A stretch of 64,000 bases of DNA from Microbacterium amylolyticum (GTDB taxonomy: Bacteria; Actinomycetota; Actinomycetes; Actinomycetales; Microbacteriaceae), in contig NZ_CP049253.1 in the NCBI RefSeq assembly GCF_011046975.1, positions 186,001 to 250,000 on the forward strand. Direction: 5' to 3'. Shown here one piece after another: positions 26,114 through 34,226 of the stretch. Every line of letters starts with the position of its first letter. The stretch's first letter is position 1. Made by a program: the position numbers and the translations under genes. The notes under the pieces were generated by a model. It searched no databases. It had not been told where the DNA came from and saw only the letters and a list, made by a program, of their open reading frames with translations.

Positions 26114-26899
26114 TTACTTCACGCCAAGGAAGGAGCGATCGGTGAGAATGATCGGACCGTTCTCGGTAATCGCGATCGTGTGCTCGCTGTGCGCCCCACG
26201 TGAGCCATCGGCGCTCCGCAGCGTCCAGCCATCGTTGTCGTCCGTCACGAGCTTGTCGGTTGTGTGGAGGAACCACGGCTCGATGGCGATGACCAGTCCG
26301 GGCTTCAGCGGAAAACCGCGACCAGCGCGGCCGTCGTTCGGAACGTGTGGATCGCCGTGCATCGTGCGACCAACGCCGTGGCCGCCGAAGTCGGTGTTGA
26401 TCGAGAGGCCTTCGCCATACGCAACCTCGGCGATTGCCGCGGAGATATCACCGACGCGATTTCCGGTCTGTGCTGCTTCGATGCCCTTTGCCAGAGCGCG
26501 CTCGGTTGTTTCGATCAGGCGCAGGTCTTCGTCACGCGGAGTGCCGACGACGAACGAGATCGCTGAGTCGGACACCCATCCGTTGACGGAAACGGCAAAG
26601 TCGAGAGTGACGAGATCGCCATCCTTCAGCGCATAGTCGAAAGGGCGGCCGTGCAGCACGGCATCGTTAATCGAGGTGCAGAGCACCTTTCCGAATGGGC
26701 CGGAGCCGAATGACGGCGCATAGTCGAGATAACAAGACTCGGCGCCGGCGCGTCGGATGAGGTCGTGGGCGCGGCGGTCGAGGGCGAGAAGGTTGGTTCC
26801 TACTCTCGCCTCGTCGCGGAGCGTCGCCAGGGTCTCGGCGACGAAACGGCCCGCCGGCTTCATCTCCTCGATCTCGGCCGGAGTGCGCAGTTCGATCAT
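26114..26899 (-). CDS. map: Methionine aminopeptidase, type I
   Basis: The 261-residue enzyme removes the initiator methionine from nascent proteins. The metal ligands of the pita-bread fold are visible: Asp in VTLDFAVSVNGWVSD, His in FGGHGVGRTMHGDPHV, and Glu in LVIAIEPWF and GAHSEHTIAIT. Length is normal for type I without the zinc-finger extension. It stands between nirB (same strand, own promoter) and rplS (divergent), and a terminator follows it. Confidence 0.95.
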   Translation of the reverse strand: MIELRTPAEIEEMKPAGRFVAETLATLRDEARVGTNLLALDRRAHDLIRRAGAESCYLDYAPSFGSGPFGKVLCTSINDAVLHGRPFDYALKDGDLVTLDFAVSVNGWVSDSAISFVVGTPRDEDLRLIETTERALAKGIEAAQTGNRVGDISAAIAEVAYGEGLSINTDFGGHGVGRTMHGDPHVPNDGRAGRGFPLKPGLVIAIEPWFLHTTDKLVTDDNDGWTLRSADGSRGAHSEHTIAITENGPIILTDRSFLGVK

Positions 26900-27009
26900 G
26901 AGAATCCCTTCGTTTGCGATCCATTGTGTCGGACGCGTTCGCGTGGAGGCTGAACAGGCATGGCGATCCGTGCCCGAACGATGTGGCAGAATAAAGGGCT
27001 GTGCCGTGA

Positions 27010-27113
27010 CCTGTTCGCCCGTTGGTGTTCCGGTTTCGCCTCTGCCACAGGGGAGTCGAAGGCCTTTCTCGTTTCGAGATCACCTCACGCGCACGATTGA
27101 CTCTCCCTTTTTT
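27010..27113 (+). promoter_or_regulatory. rplS leader: attenuator-like hairpin followed by six T
   Basis: Between map and rplS lies 254 bp without a gene. In it GGGGAGTC(GA) at 27050-27059 pairs with (TT)GACTCTCC at 27097-27106 (ten pairs, two G-U). A small hairpin TCTCG-TTT-CGAGA lies in the loop, and the right arm is followed by C then TTTTTT (27108-27113): a terminator-like structure about 40 nt before the rplS start. CCTGT at 27010-27014 can instead pair with ACAGG at 27047-27051, which uses the base of the left arm, so an alternative fold is possible. Function is inferred. Confidence 0.5.
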
Positions 27114-27124
27114 AGAGCGGACGG

Positions 27125-27141
27125 CCTGTGGCGGCCGCAGG
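27125..27141 (+). promoter_or_regulatory. Hairpin covering the rplS ribosome-binding site
   Basis: CCTGTGG-CGG-CCGCAGG forms a seven-pair stem with a three-base loop. The ribosome-binding sequence AGGAAG (27139-27144) overlaps its right arm, ten bases before the rplS ATG, so folding could limit translation of L19. Confidence 0.45.
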
Positions 27142-27153
27142 AAGCGACACAAA

Positions 27154-27501
27154 ATGAACATCATCGATGCCGTCGACGCAGCATCGCTGCGCACCGACAT
27201 CCCCGCGTTCGGTCCCGGCGACACCGTCAAGGTGCACGTCAACATCGTCGAGGGCAACCGCTCGCGTATCCAGGTTTTCCAGGGTGTCGTTATCGGTCGC
27301 CAGCGCGATGGCGTGCGCGAGACCTTCACGGTCCGCAAGATCAGCTTCCAGGTCGGCGTCGAGCGCGTCTTCCCGGTGCACTCGCCGATCATCGACAAGA
27401 TCGAGGTCGTTTCGCGTGGAGACGTGCGTCGGGCGAAGCTCTACTACCTTCGTTCGCTGCGCGGTAAGGCTGCGAAGATCCGCGAGAAGCGCGAGAACTG
27501 A
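27154..27501 (+). CDS. rplS: 50S ribosomal protein L19
   Basis: This 115-residue protein lies at the 30S-50S interface. Conserved L19 blocks are [55 protein letters not shown] and the C-terminal [20 protein letters not shown]. The start MNIIDAVDA is that of actinobacterial L19; upstream in-frame codons are not conserved. It is monocistronic here: structured leader upstream, strong terminator downstream. Its usual upstream neighbour trmD is about 16 kb away. Confidence 0.97.
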   Translation: MNIIDAVDAASLRTDIPAFGPGDTVKVHVNIVEGNRSRIQVFQGVVIGRQRDGVRETFTVRKISFQVGVERVFPVHSPIIDKIEVVSRGDVRRAKLYYLRSLRGKAAKIREKREN

Positions 27502-27521
27502 CGTTCTCACGTTTTACTCTC

Positions 27522-27557
27522 AGGAACGCCCCATCGCATCTGCGGTGGGGCGTTCCT
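27522..27557 (+). terminator. rplS terminator hairpin
   Basis: AGGAACGCCCCA (27522-27533) and TGGGGCGTTCCT (27546-27557) form a perfect 12-pair stem with a 12-base loop, 21 bp after the rplS stop. No T-run follows, as is frequent in high-GC actinobacteria. Confidence 0.75.
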
Positions 27558-27567
27558 GCCGTATGGG

Positions 27568-28317
27568 ATGCTGAGTCAGATGACGATTGATCAGGGTGAG
27601 GCGGAAGCCGAGCGCCGCCCCGCCACGCGCGGAGTTCTGGCGTTCGCTCGAGATGTTGTTGTGATTGTCGCGATCGCGATTGTGATCTCGCTTCTGATCA
27701 AGACGTTCCTCGTGCGCTCCTTCTACATTCCTTCCGCCTCGATGGAAGACACCCTCATGACGGACGATCGCATTCTGGTCGACCAGCTCACCGTGCGGTG
27801 GAACGACTACGAGCGCGGCCAGATCGTCGTTTTTGAGGATCCCGGTGGATGGCTCGGCGGCGTCACCTCAGACGATCGGGGTCCGATCCGTTCTGCCATT
27901 GACGGAGCGCTGACGGCTATCGGTCTGTCAGCGGCAGATTCGGAAGAGCACCTCGTTAAGCGCATCATCGGAATGCCAGGCGACCATGTCGTGTGCTGCG
28001 ACGCGGACGGTCATCTCGAGATCAACGGCGAATCCGTTGACGAAGGCGACTACCTTCGTCTTCTGCCCGAGGGCGCTGCCGCATCAGCGTCATCCTTCGA
28101 TGTCACCGTGCCCGACGACGCCATCTGGGTGCTGGGGGACAACCGCAATCGTTCTCAGGACTCACGGTTTCACACCGACCTCCCCGGGGGTGGCTTCGTG
28201 CCGCTCGACAATGTGGTCGGTCGGGTATTCCTTCTCACCTGGCCGCTGGGGCGCTTCGGTGTGATTGCTGATGAAACGGATACGTTCTCGCACGTTCCGG
28301 CTCCTCCGGCATCGTGA
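27568..28317 (+). CDS. lepB: Signal peptidase I
   Basis: The membrane serine protease cleaves Sec and Tat signal peptides. It has one N-terminal helix (about residues 28-46), catalytic Ser58 in YIPSASMEDTL, general-base Lys131 in HLVKRIIGMPGD and box E GDNRNRSQDSR. An insertion with two adjacent cysteines (VVCCDADGH) follows the lysine box. The ATG at 27568 lies just behind the rplS terminator; an alternative ATG at 27580 loses four residues. The stop overlaps the GTG start of rnhB (GTGA). Confidence 0.94.
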   Translation: MLSQMTIDQGEAEAERRPATRGVLAFARDVVVIVAIAIVISLLIKTFLVRSFYIPSASMEDTLMTDDRILVDQLTVRWNDYERGQIVVFEDPGGWLGGVTSDDRGPIRSAIDGALTAIGLSAADSEEHLVKRIIGMPGDHVVCCDADGHLEINGESVDEGDYLRLLPEGAAASASSFDVTVPDDAIWVLGDNRNRSQDSRFHTDLPGGGFVPLDNVVGRVFLLTWPLGRFGVIADETDTFSHVPAPPAS

Positions 28318-28982
28318 GTGCCGCCGTTCCCACGCTCGAGCTGGAGCGGCGGCTGTTCGGCGAGTCGTCGTTGATTTTCGGGCTGGATGAGGTGGGCCGA
28401 GGTGCGTTGGCCGGCCCCGTCACCGTTGGCGCCTGTGTGATCGATTCGGCGACCGCGGACGCGGGAATTCCTGATGGCCTGCGTGATTCGAAGCTCATCA
28501 GCGAAAAGAAGCGCCCCGAACTCGCTGAGCGCGCTGCCGCCTGGGTCCGAGGAACAGCTCTCGGATGGGCAACACCGGGCGAAGTCGATGACGTCGGCAT
28601 TCTGGGCGCTCTGGGGCTCGCAGCAACACGCGCTCTTGCCCACCTTCGCCAGCAGGGCTACGACGCGGCTGATGGCATCGTTCTGCTCGATGGCAACCAC
28701 GACTATGTTTCGCGCGTGGCCGCGACGTCGCTGGGACGGATCGACGTGCGCAGCGTTATCAAAGGCGACAGGGATTGCGCGTCGATATCAGCGGCATCGA
28801 TCGCTGCAAAGGTGGCGCGAGACGAGCTGATGACCGAGCTCCACCCTGACTTTTCTCCGTACGCATGGAACAGAAATAAGGGATACGGCAGCGCCGCGCA
28901 CCGGGCGGCGATCGCCGAATTCGGGTTAACACCTCACCACCGTCACTCCTGGGTGATTTCGCCACCGGCGTCACTGTTCTGA
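28314..28982 (+). CDS. rnhB: Ribonuclease HII
   Basis: The 222-residue nuclease removes ribonucleotides from DNA-RNA hybrids. The active-site signature is GLDEVGRGALAGPV, the third acidic residue is in GIVLLDGNHDYV, and KGDRDCASISAASIAAKVARD completes the site. The C-terminal HHRHSWV is typical. It is coupled to lepB by a four-base overlap, an order conserved in many actinobacteria. Confidence 0.95.
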   Translation: MSAAVPTLELERRLFGESSLIFGLDEVGRGALAGPVTVGACVIDSATADAGIPDGLRDSKLISEKKRPELAERAAAWVRGTALGWATPGEVDDVGILGALGLAATRALAHLRQQGYDAADGIVLLDGNHDYVSRVAATSLGRIDVRSVIKGDRDCASISAASIAAKVARDELMTELHPDFSPYAWNRNKGYGSAAHRAAIAEFGLTPHHRHSWVISPPASLF

Positions 28983-29005
28983 CACCGCATACCCGTGAAC
29001 GTTCG

Positions 29006-29011
29006 TAGGAT
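29006..29011 (+). promoter_or_regulatory. -10 box TAGGAT before the DUF2469 gene
   Basis: TAGGAT is followed immediately by GGAGTAACC and the ATG at 29021, so the -10 box and ribosome site are adjacent. This suggests a separate promoter for the DUF2469 gene after rnhB. Confidence 0.4.
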
Positions 29012-29020
29012 GGAGTAACC

Positions 29021-29344
29021 ATGGATGACGACGTCTTCGACGATTTTGATCGCGAGCTCGAGCTGGCCCTGTATCGGGAGTACCGCGATGTTGTTGGGCA
29101 GTTCCAATATGTGATCGAGACAGAGCGCCGCTTCTACCTCGCTAACGAGGTCAACGTCGTGCGCCACGACACCGAGCACGACTTCTATTTCGAGCTCACG
29201 ATGAAGGACGTCTGGGTGTGGGACATCTATCGCGCGGACCGTTTCGTCACCTCCGTTCGTGTTCTGACGTTCAAGGACGTGAACATCGAAGAGCTCTCAC
29301 CGCGCGACTTCGAGCTTCCAGAAGACCTCTCGCTGGGTAAGTAA
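29021..29344 (+). CDS. DUF2469 family protein, actinobacterial
   Basis: A 107-residue acidic protein, rich in Asp/Glu and aromatic residues, with the family segments YREYRDVVGQFQYVIETERRFYLAN and HDFYFELTMKDVWVWDIYR. Members are small cytoplasmic proteins almost confined to actinobacteria and usually sit between rnhB and yraN, as here. Function is unknown to me. A GGAG site fits the ATG. A hairpin that may end this unit follows 70 bp downstream. Confidence 0.9.
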   Translation: MDDDVFDDFDRELELALYREYRDVVGQFQYVIETERRFYLANEVNVVRHDTEHDFYFELTMKDVWVWDIYRADRFVTSVRVLTFKDVNIEELSPRDFELPEDLSLGK

Positions 29345-29414
29345 CGCGTTCACTGTGACGGGGATGCACGATTCATCCCCGCGCGCCGCAGGATTCCGCG
29401 GGTGCCGAAAAACG

Positions 29415-29444
29415 CGCCCCGTCGCTGTGCGTCAGCGTGGGGCG
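29415..29444 (+). other. Hairpin between DUF2469 gene and yraN, next to the yraN start
   Basis: CGCCCC (29415-29420) pairs with GGGGCG (29439-29444), and inside it CGCTG (29423-29427) pairs with CAGCG (29433-29437), loop TGCGT. It could terminate the upstream unit, or block yraN translation, because the GGGG that would serve as ribosome site lies in the right arm and the ATG begins two bases after it. Confidence 0.45.
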
Positions 29445-29445
29445 T

Positions 29446-29808
29446 ATGCCTCACAACACGACCCTTGGGCGCGCGGGTGAACAGCGTGCCGCTGAGCATC
29501 TCGTTCAGCACGGATACCGTCTGCTCGACCGCAATTGGCGCTGCGACGATGGCGAAATCGACATCGTCGCGGCGCGGGGTGACATTCTCGCGATCGTCGA
29601 GGTAAAAACGCGCACCTCGCGTCGCTACGGTCATCCTCTTGAAGCCGTCGACGTGACCAAACTGGATCGCCTGTGGCGCCTCGGCTACGCCTGGGCGAAG
29701 GCCCATCCGAGCGTTGCGCGCTCATTGAGGTTACGGGTCGACGGCATCGCGGTCATGGGCGGCGATCCCGGAACGGCGCGGATCGAGCATCTGCCAGGTC
29801 TGTCGTGA
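29446..29808 (+). CDS. YraN family (UPF0102) endonuclease-like protein
   Basis: The 120-residue protein has the restriction-endonuclease-like core of UPF0102: GRAGEQRAAEHLVQHGYRLLDRNW, then GEIDIVA and AIVEVKTRTS (D...ExK). Members are often encoded beside comM and dprA and may act on branched DNA, but no activity is established. I prefer the ATG at 29446 (MPHNTTLGRAG); a GTG at 29437 adds three residues. The stop overlaps the next gene (GTGA). Confidence 0.88.
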   Translation: MPHNTTLGRAGEQRAAEHLVQHGYRLLDRNWRCDDGEIDIVAARGDILAIVEVKTRTSRRYGHPLEAVDVTKLDRLWRLGYAWAKAHPSVARSLRLRVDGIAVMGGDPGTARIEHLPGLS

Positions 29809-31340
29809 TCGTTGTGCGGACGTGGGCGGTTGCCCTGACAGGTCTGCGCGGCGAAATGATCGAAGTCGAAGCTGATATCACGCAGCACAAGCCGGACTTT
29901 CGGATCATCGGGATGCCGGACAAGGCGCTGGGCGAGGCGGCACGTCGTGTGTCGAATGCCGCGGAGAACAGCGGGCTGGCGTTACCGGATCGCCGGCTCA
30001 CCGTGAATCTTTCTCCGGCGAGCCTTCCCAAACAGGGGTCTTCGTTCGATCTGGCCATCGCCCTGGCCGGGTTGGCGACAGAGGGCCGTGTGGATCCTGA
30101 GTCGCTCGCGCGCACCGTGCACATTGGTGAGTTGGGCCTCGATGGCCGCGTTCGCGCCGTCGCCGGTGTTCTGCCGGCGGTCCTGGCGGCCGTGCGCGCG
30201 GGCCGCGACCGCGTTGTCGTTCCCGAGGAAAACCGTGCCGAGGCGGAGCTGGTGACGGGCGCCGATGTCACGGGAGTATCGACGCTCGCTGATGCGGCGA
30301 GGTTTCATGGCGCAGACGTTGACGAGCAGGTGATCGCTCCGCTTGAGTCTCCCTCTGTCACCGTCACCGATCAGGAACAGCAGGAACGCCTTCCCGACCT
30401 CGGCGACGTTGTCGGCCAGCCACAAGCGGTTGAGGCTCTGCTGGTGGCCGCGGCCGGCGGTCACCACCTGCTGATGTCGGGGCCTCCGGGAGCAGGCAAG
30501 ACGATGCTCGCTCGGCGCCTGCCGGGGATCCTTCCCGATCTGGACGATGACGCGGCGCTCGAAGTGGCGTCAGTTCGTTCGCTGTCTGGTCAACGCATCG
30601 CGTCGCTCAGCCGAACACCTCCGTTCGAGGCACCGCACCATTCGGCAACGTTGACGGCGCTCGTGGGTGGTGGGTCCAAGCGAGCGTCGCCCGGCGCGAT
30701 TGCGCGCGCATCCCGAGGCGTTCTGTTTGTCGACGAAGTCGCCGAGGCGCCGCGCTCGGTGCTGGATGCCCTTCGCCAGCCCCTCGAACACGGCGAGATC
30801 GAAATTCACCGGTCCGGGTTCGTCGCGCGTTTCCCCGCGCGATTCCAGCTGGTGCTTGCGATGAATCCGTGTCCGTGCGGTGAGTTCGGTGTAGCGGGCG
30901 GCACATGTACCTGCTCCCCGGCAGAGGTGCGCCGGTACGCCGGAAAGATCTCCGGTCCCCTTCTGGACCGTGTCGACATCGATCTTCGGCTCCAGCGCGT
31001 TGTCCGCCTCGACGCAGAAGCAGCGCCGACGCTAACAACCGCCGCAGCACGAGAGCAGGTGCGCGAGGCACGTGAACGAGCGGCGCGACGGCTGCAAGAC
31101 ACACCGTGGCGAACGAATGCGGACGTCTCCGGCCCTTGGCTGAGAAACGGCCCGTATGCCCTCAGCGGGACGCCGCGGCAGAGCCTTGACGCGGCCCTCA
31201 ACAACGGAATGCTCACGTTGCGCTCCTACGACCGTGTGACCCGTGTGGCGTGGACCGTGGCCGACCTCGCCGGACATGATGCGCCGGATGCCCTCGACGT
31301 CGGCCGGGCGTTGTTCCTCAAGAAAGGAGTGTCGCAATGA
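29805..31340 (+). CDS. YifB/ComM-like Mg-chelatase-family AAA+ ATPase
   Basis: The 511-residue protein has an N-terminal Lon-like domain (about 1-170; RLTVNLSPASLPKQGSSFDLAIA), Walker A GPPGAGKT, Walker B GVLFVDEVAE, the Cys-rich NPCPCGEF insertion and a C-terminal helical domain. ComM is a branch-migration helicase that promotes integration of foreign DNA during transformation. The start is the GTG overlapping the yraN stop; extension upstream would read through yraN. It overlaps dprA by four bases, making a yraN-comM-dprA unit. Confidence 0.9.
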   Translation: MIVVRTWAVALTGLRGEMIEVEADITQHKPDFRIIGMPDKALGEAARRVSNAAENSGLALPDRRLTVNLSPASLPKQGSSFDLAIALAGLATEGRVDPESLARTVHIGELGLDGRVRAVAGVLPAVLAAVRAGRDRVVVPEENRAEAELVTGADVTGVSTLADAARFHGADVDEQVIAPLESPSVTVTDQEQQERLPDLGDVVGQPQAVEALLVAAAGGHHLLMSGPPGAGKTMLARRLPGILPDLDDDAALEVASVRSLSGQRIASLSRTPPFEAPHHSATLTALVGGGSKRASPGAIARASRGVLFVDEVAEAPRSVLDALRQPLEHGEIEIHRSGFVARFPARFQLVLAMNPCPCGEFGVAGGTCTCSPAEVRRYAGKISGPLLDRVDIDLRLQRVVRLDAEAAPTLTTAAAREQVREARERAARRLQDTPWRTNADVSGPWLRNGPYALSGTPRQSLDAALNNGMLTLRSYDRVTRVAWTVADLAGHDAPDALDVGRALFLKKGVSQ

Positions 31341-32503
31341 GAGATATCGGCCTGGCGGTTCGGGAGCTTCTCACCGCTGAGGTCCGTCATGCGGCTGAAG
31401 CTTGGTTCGGAGGACAGAAAAGCGCGGAGCGATTGGCCCGGGCAGCCTGGTCCGTTCTGACCGAGCCGGGAGACGGCGTCGCGGGCGAGCTGATTGCGAG
31501 CCTCGGGGCGGAGGACGCCCTCGAAGCAGCAGCGCGTGCCACCCGGCGACCAGCGGACTCCGTTGCTCTCGCGGACGCAACGGCCCGGTGGCGCCCGCGC
31601 TGGGATGCTGGCCTTGTGGAGGCCGCGTTGCGGCAGGGGGTGCGTCGCGACCTGCAGTTTGTGATTCCCGGCGATGCCGGCTGGTGCGCCGCCACCGACG
31701 CTCTGGGGGCGCATGCTCCGGTCGGGCTCTGGGTGCGAGGCGACGCCGCAGTTCTGGGGCGCGGAGGCGCTTCCGTCGGGGTGGTTGGCGCCCGCGCGGC
31801 AACGCCCTACGGTGAACTCGTCACCACGGATATCGCGAGCGAACTGGCGGCAGACGGCGCGATCATCATTTCGGGTGCGGCGTACGGAGTGGATGGGGCG
31901 GCTCATCGAGCCGCCCTGCGCACATCCTCACCCACTGTTGCTTTCGTCGCCGGGGGAGTCGACCGTGTTTACCCGGCAGGCCACGCCGAGATGCTGCAGC
32001 GGATCGCAGAGACGGGTGCCATCGTGGCTGAGCGGCCGCCGGGGGCAGCGCCGACGAAGTGGCGCTTTCTCGCCAGAAATCGCTTGATTGCGGCGGCGAG
32101 CGCCGCAACCGTTGTTGTCGAAGCCGGGGTGCGTAGCGGCTCGCTCAACACAGCGAACCACGCAGCCACGCTGGGCCGCCCCCTCGGCGCAGTTCCGGGC
32201 CCCGTCACGAGTTCGACATCGGCGGGATGCCACCGCCTCCTCCGAGAGTACGGCGCGGTGTGCATCACGAGCCCCGATGATGTTCGCGAACTGCTCGGTC
32301 TCGGCGTCGACCATCCCCTTGAGACGCGGGGTGACCCTGAGCTCACGCGTGTGTCGGATGCGCTCGCGCGACGCACGCCGCGATCCATCGCGGAAATTGC
32401 GCGACTCAGCGGCCTTGCCGAGGGGAGCGTGATCGGCGCGCTCGGCCTATTGGCACTGTCCGGCGCGGCCGTCGAACGGAACGGGGGATGGGAGGCGGGG
32501 TAG
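31337..32503 (+). CDS. dprA: DNA-processing protein DprA
   Basis: DprA binds incoming single-stranded DNA and loads RecA during natural transformation. The Rossmann-like core is clear: VGVVGARAATPYGE, IIISGAAYGVDGAAHRAAL, VAFVAGGVDRVYPAGH, and the catalytic-loop-like RFLARNRLIAAAS followed by VVVEAGVRSGSLNTA. A C-terminal winged-helix region (about 320-388) is present. At 388 residues it is of normal size. It converges on the xerC-like gene. Confidence 0.93.
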   Translation: MRDIGLAVRELLTAEVRHAAEAWFGGQKSAERLARAAWSVLTEPGDGVAGELIASLGAEDALEAAARATRRPADSVALADATARWRPRWDAGLVEAALRQGVRRDLQFVIPGDAGWCAATDALGAHAPVGLWVRGDAAVLGRGGASVGVVGARAATPYGELVTTDIASELAADGAIIISGAAYGVDGAAHRAALRTSSPTVAFVAGGVDRVYPAGHAEMLQRIAETGAIVAERPPGAAPTKWRFLARNRLIAAASAATVVVEAGVRSGSLNTANHAATLGRPLGAVPGPVTSSTSAGCHRLLREYGAVCITSPDDVRELLGLGVDHPLETRGDPELTRVSDALARRTPRSIAEIARLSGLAEGSVIGALGLLALSGAAVERNGGWEAG

Positions 32504-32507
32504 GCGA

Positions 32508-32534
32508 CTGAGGCCGATCGGTGTGCCGCCTCAG
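32508..32534. terminator. Possible bidirectional terminator between dprA and xerC-like gene
   Basis: CTGAGGC (32508-32514) and GCCTCAG (32528-32534) form a seven-pair stem in the 27 bp between the convergent genes, the right arm touching the xerC-like stop codon. No T-run flanks it. Confidence 0.35.
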
Positions 32535-33433
32535 GCGCGGGGATGCGCAGAGCGATAGGCGGCAGTGAGGCGCTCGCTCGAGACGTGTGTGTATACCTGA
32601 GTCGTGCCAAGGCTTGCGTGACCGAGGATCTCCTGCACAGCACGCAGATCCGCTCCGCCGTCGAGCAGGTGCGTCGCCGCCGAATGGCGAAGCGCGTGCG
32701 GGCCGACGCTCGATGCGCCGATAATCGGCCCAATGACGCGGGAGACGACGTCGTACACCGCTCGCGGGCCGATGCGCGCTCCGCGGACGCCGAGGAACAT
32801 GGCGGAACCCGGTCGTTCGGCACGATCAATGAGAGCGGGCCGCCCGCGCACGAGGTAGGCCTCCAATGCGCGCCCCGCCGGTGTTCCAAAGGGAACAACG
32901 CGTTCCTTCGACCCTTTTCCGTTGACGCGAACGGTCGCTCGATCACGGTCAACATCCGTCATGTCGAGTGAGCACAGCTCCGCGACGCGAATACCGGCAC
33001 CGTAGAGGAGCTCGAGCAGGGCCAGATCTCGCAGAGCGACGGTGTCTCCGTCCATCGCGGTTGCCGCAAGCTCATCGAACGCCGATGCGATCGACGTGGC
33101 GTTTGCGACGCGAGGAAGAGTGCTTCCCTTTTTCGGTGTGACGAGGCGCAGCGTGGGATCGGAATCGACAAGGCCCTCGTCGTTCGCCCAGCGGAAGAAA
33201 CTGCGAACGGACGACGTCCGCCGCGCGAGCGTTGAGCGGGCATCCCCGCGCCGGTTGGCGCGCCAGAGCCACTCCCGGAGCACGTCGAGGTCAACGGAGC
33301 GCAGATCGATATCCCCCGTGACAGTTGTGAGATCGGCGAGGTCGGCGCGATACGCCCTGACGGTGGCGGCCGAGAGCCGCCGAACATCCGTCAGGTGCCC
33401 GGCAAACGTCGAAGCCGCCTGCTCGATCCTCAT
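32531..33433 (-). CDS. xerC: Tyrosine recombinase, XerC/XerD type
   Basis: The 300-residue recombinase has an N-terminal SAM-like DNA-binding domain and a catalytic domain with Arg in GAGIRVAELCSL, Lys in KGSKERVVPF, HALRHSAATHL (His-x-x-Arg), LGHASLGTTQVYTHVS with the nucleophile Tyr. Xer proteins resolve chromosome dimers at dif. Its position beside dprA and rpsB is the usual place of the chromosomal xerC in this group, so it is unlikely to be an integrase from a mobile element. Confidence 0.88.
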   Translation of the reverse strand: MRIEQAASTFAGHLTDVRRLSAATVRAYRADLADLTTVTGDIDLRSVDLDVLREWLWRANRRGDARSTLARRTSSVRSFFRWANDEGLVDSDPTLRLVTPKKGSTLPRVANATSIASAFDELAATAMDGDTVALRDLALLELLYGAGIRVAELCSLDMTDVDRDRATVRVNGKGSKERVVPFGTPAGRALEAYLVRGRPALIDRAERPGSAMFLGVRGARIGPRAVYDVVSRVIGPIIGASSVGPHALRHSAATHLLDGGADLRAVQEILGHASLGTTQVYTHVSSERLTAAYRSAHPRA

Positions 33434-33442
33434 GCTCTTTAG

Positions 33443-33940
33443 TCAACAGCATGGCAACAGGACGGGACGTTCCAGCACGCCGAGCAAGGCGAGCGGGTCG
33501 ATGTACTCGCCGTCCAAACGCGCGCCGAGATGAAGGGTGTCGTCACCGACATGTCCGCCAGCTGACACGGGTCCGAGTACCTGGCCCTGTGACACAGCAG
33601 TTCCCGCTGGCGGAGGATCGTCAACTGGCTCGAGAGTGGAGACCAGCCCGCCACCGTGATCGATCGTCAGAAGGGAGCGGTCGACGACGAATCCGGAGAA
33701 GGCGACAACACCGTCCGCTGGCGCCAACGCGACGCCGCCTGTGACGGGGATATCGATACCGCGGTGTCCGGGGCCGTACGGGTGAGGAGGTCGCTCGAAC
33801 TCTCGGAGCACAGACGCCACACCACCCGGCCAAATCCACCGTGGCTCTTCGACGCCGAGAGCCGCGCTTGCCACGCCTGAGGAGAGCAAGACAACGGCGA
33901 TCGCGGTGAGTGATGCGAGTGCTGTGCGCAGCGGAGTCAT
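33443..33940 (-). CDS. Secreted M23 (LytM)-like peptidase, catalytic site degenerate
   Basis: A Sec signal peptide (about residues 1-27, ending SSGVASA) precedes a LytM domain. The first zinc ligands are in GHRGIDI (HxxxD). The usual HxH motif near the end reads TLHLGARL, with Thr replacing the first, catalytic His. The protein may therefore bind rather than cut peptidoglycan; the same change (often to Cys) occurs in related actinobacterial proteins. I chose the ATG at 33940; a GTG at 33958 adds six residues. The stop is 9 bp from the xerC-like start. Confidence 0.82.
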   Translation of the reverse strand: MTPLRTALASLTAIAVVLLSSGVASAALGVEEPRWIWPGGVASVLREFERPPHPYGPGHRGIDIPVTGGVALAPADGVVAFSGFVVDRSLLTIDHGGGLVSTLEPVDDPPPAGTAVSQGQVLGPVSAGGHVGDDTLHLGARLDGEYIDPLALLGVLERPVLLPCC

Positions 33941-34058
33941 GCGTCGAGAATGACCCACAGCGCAGCGCGAGAGAAGCGAATGTGGACAAGCTTCCCGTCA
34001 TCCACGATGTGCAGACGCGAGGGGTGACCGGGCGCAGGAACATCCGGCTCTCGCCTGG

Positions 34059-34226
34059 TATAGTCGACCCGCATCCTCTGCGAAGGGGATGACTTCGCGT
34101 GCCCTTAACGATTCCTATCGTGGTTGCACTCCTACCGGTCCCTCTGCTGAGGGCGGGAGAGCGCCGGGGCACCAGGACAGTCGACCGCCGGTCGACACAT
34201 CAACCGAACGGCGCGCAGAGCGCGCC
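34059..34226 (+). promoter_or_regulatory. rpsB promoter and structured 5' leader
   Basis: The 305 bp between the M23 gene and rpsB holds a -10 box TATAGT (34059-34064) and a leader of about 175 nt. It contains GCGAAG-7 nt-CTTCGC (34080-34098) right after the expected transcription start, CCCTC-TGCT-GAGGG, CGACC-GCC-GGTCG, and finally GGCGCGC-AGA-GCGCGCC (34210-34226), a seven-pair stem five bases before the ribosome site GAAGGAG. The stacked hairpins suggest autoregulation by S2 or leader control; no coding sequence is apparent. Confidence 0.55.

Noticed and set aside
32531..33433. Phage or island integrase marking a mobile element
   Set aside because: Neighbours are housekeeping genes in conserved order, with no attachment-site repeats, tRNA or phage genes nearby; it fits chromosomal XerC.
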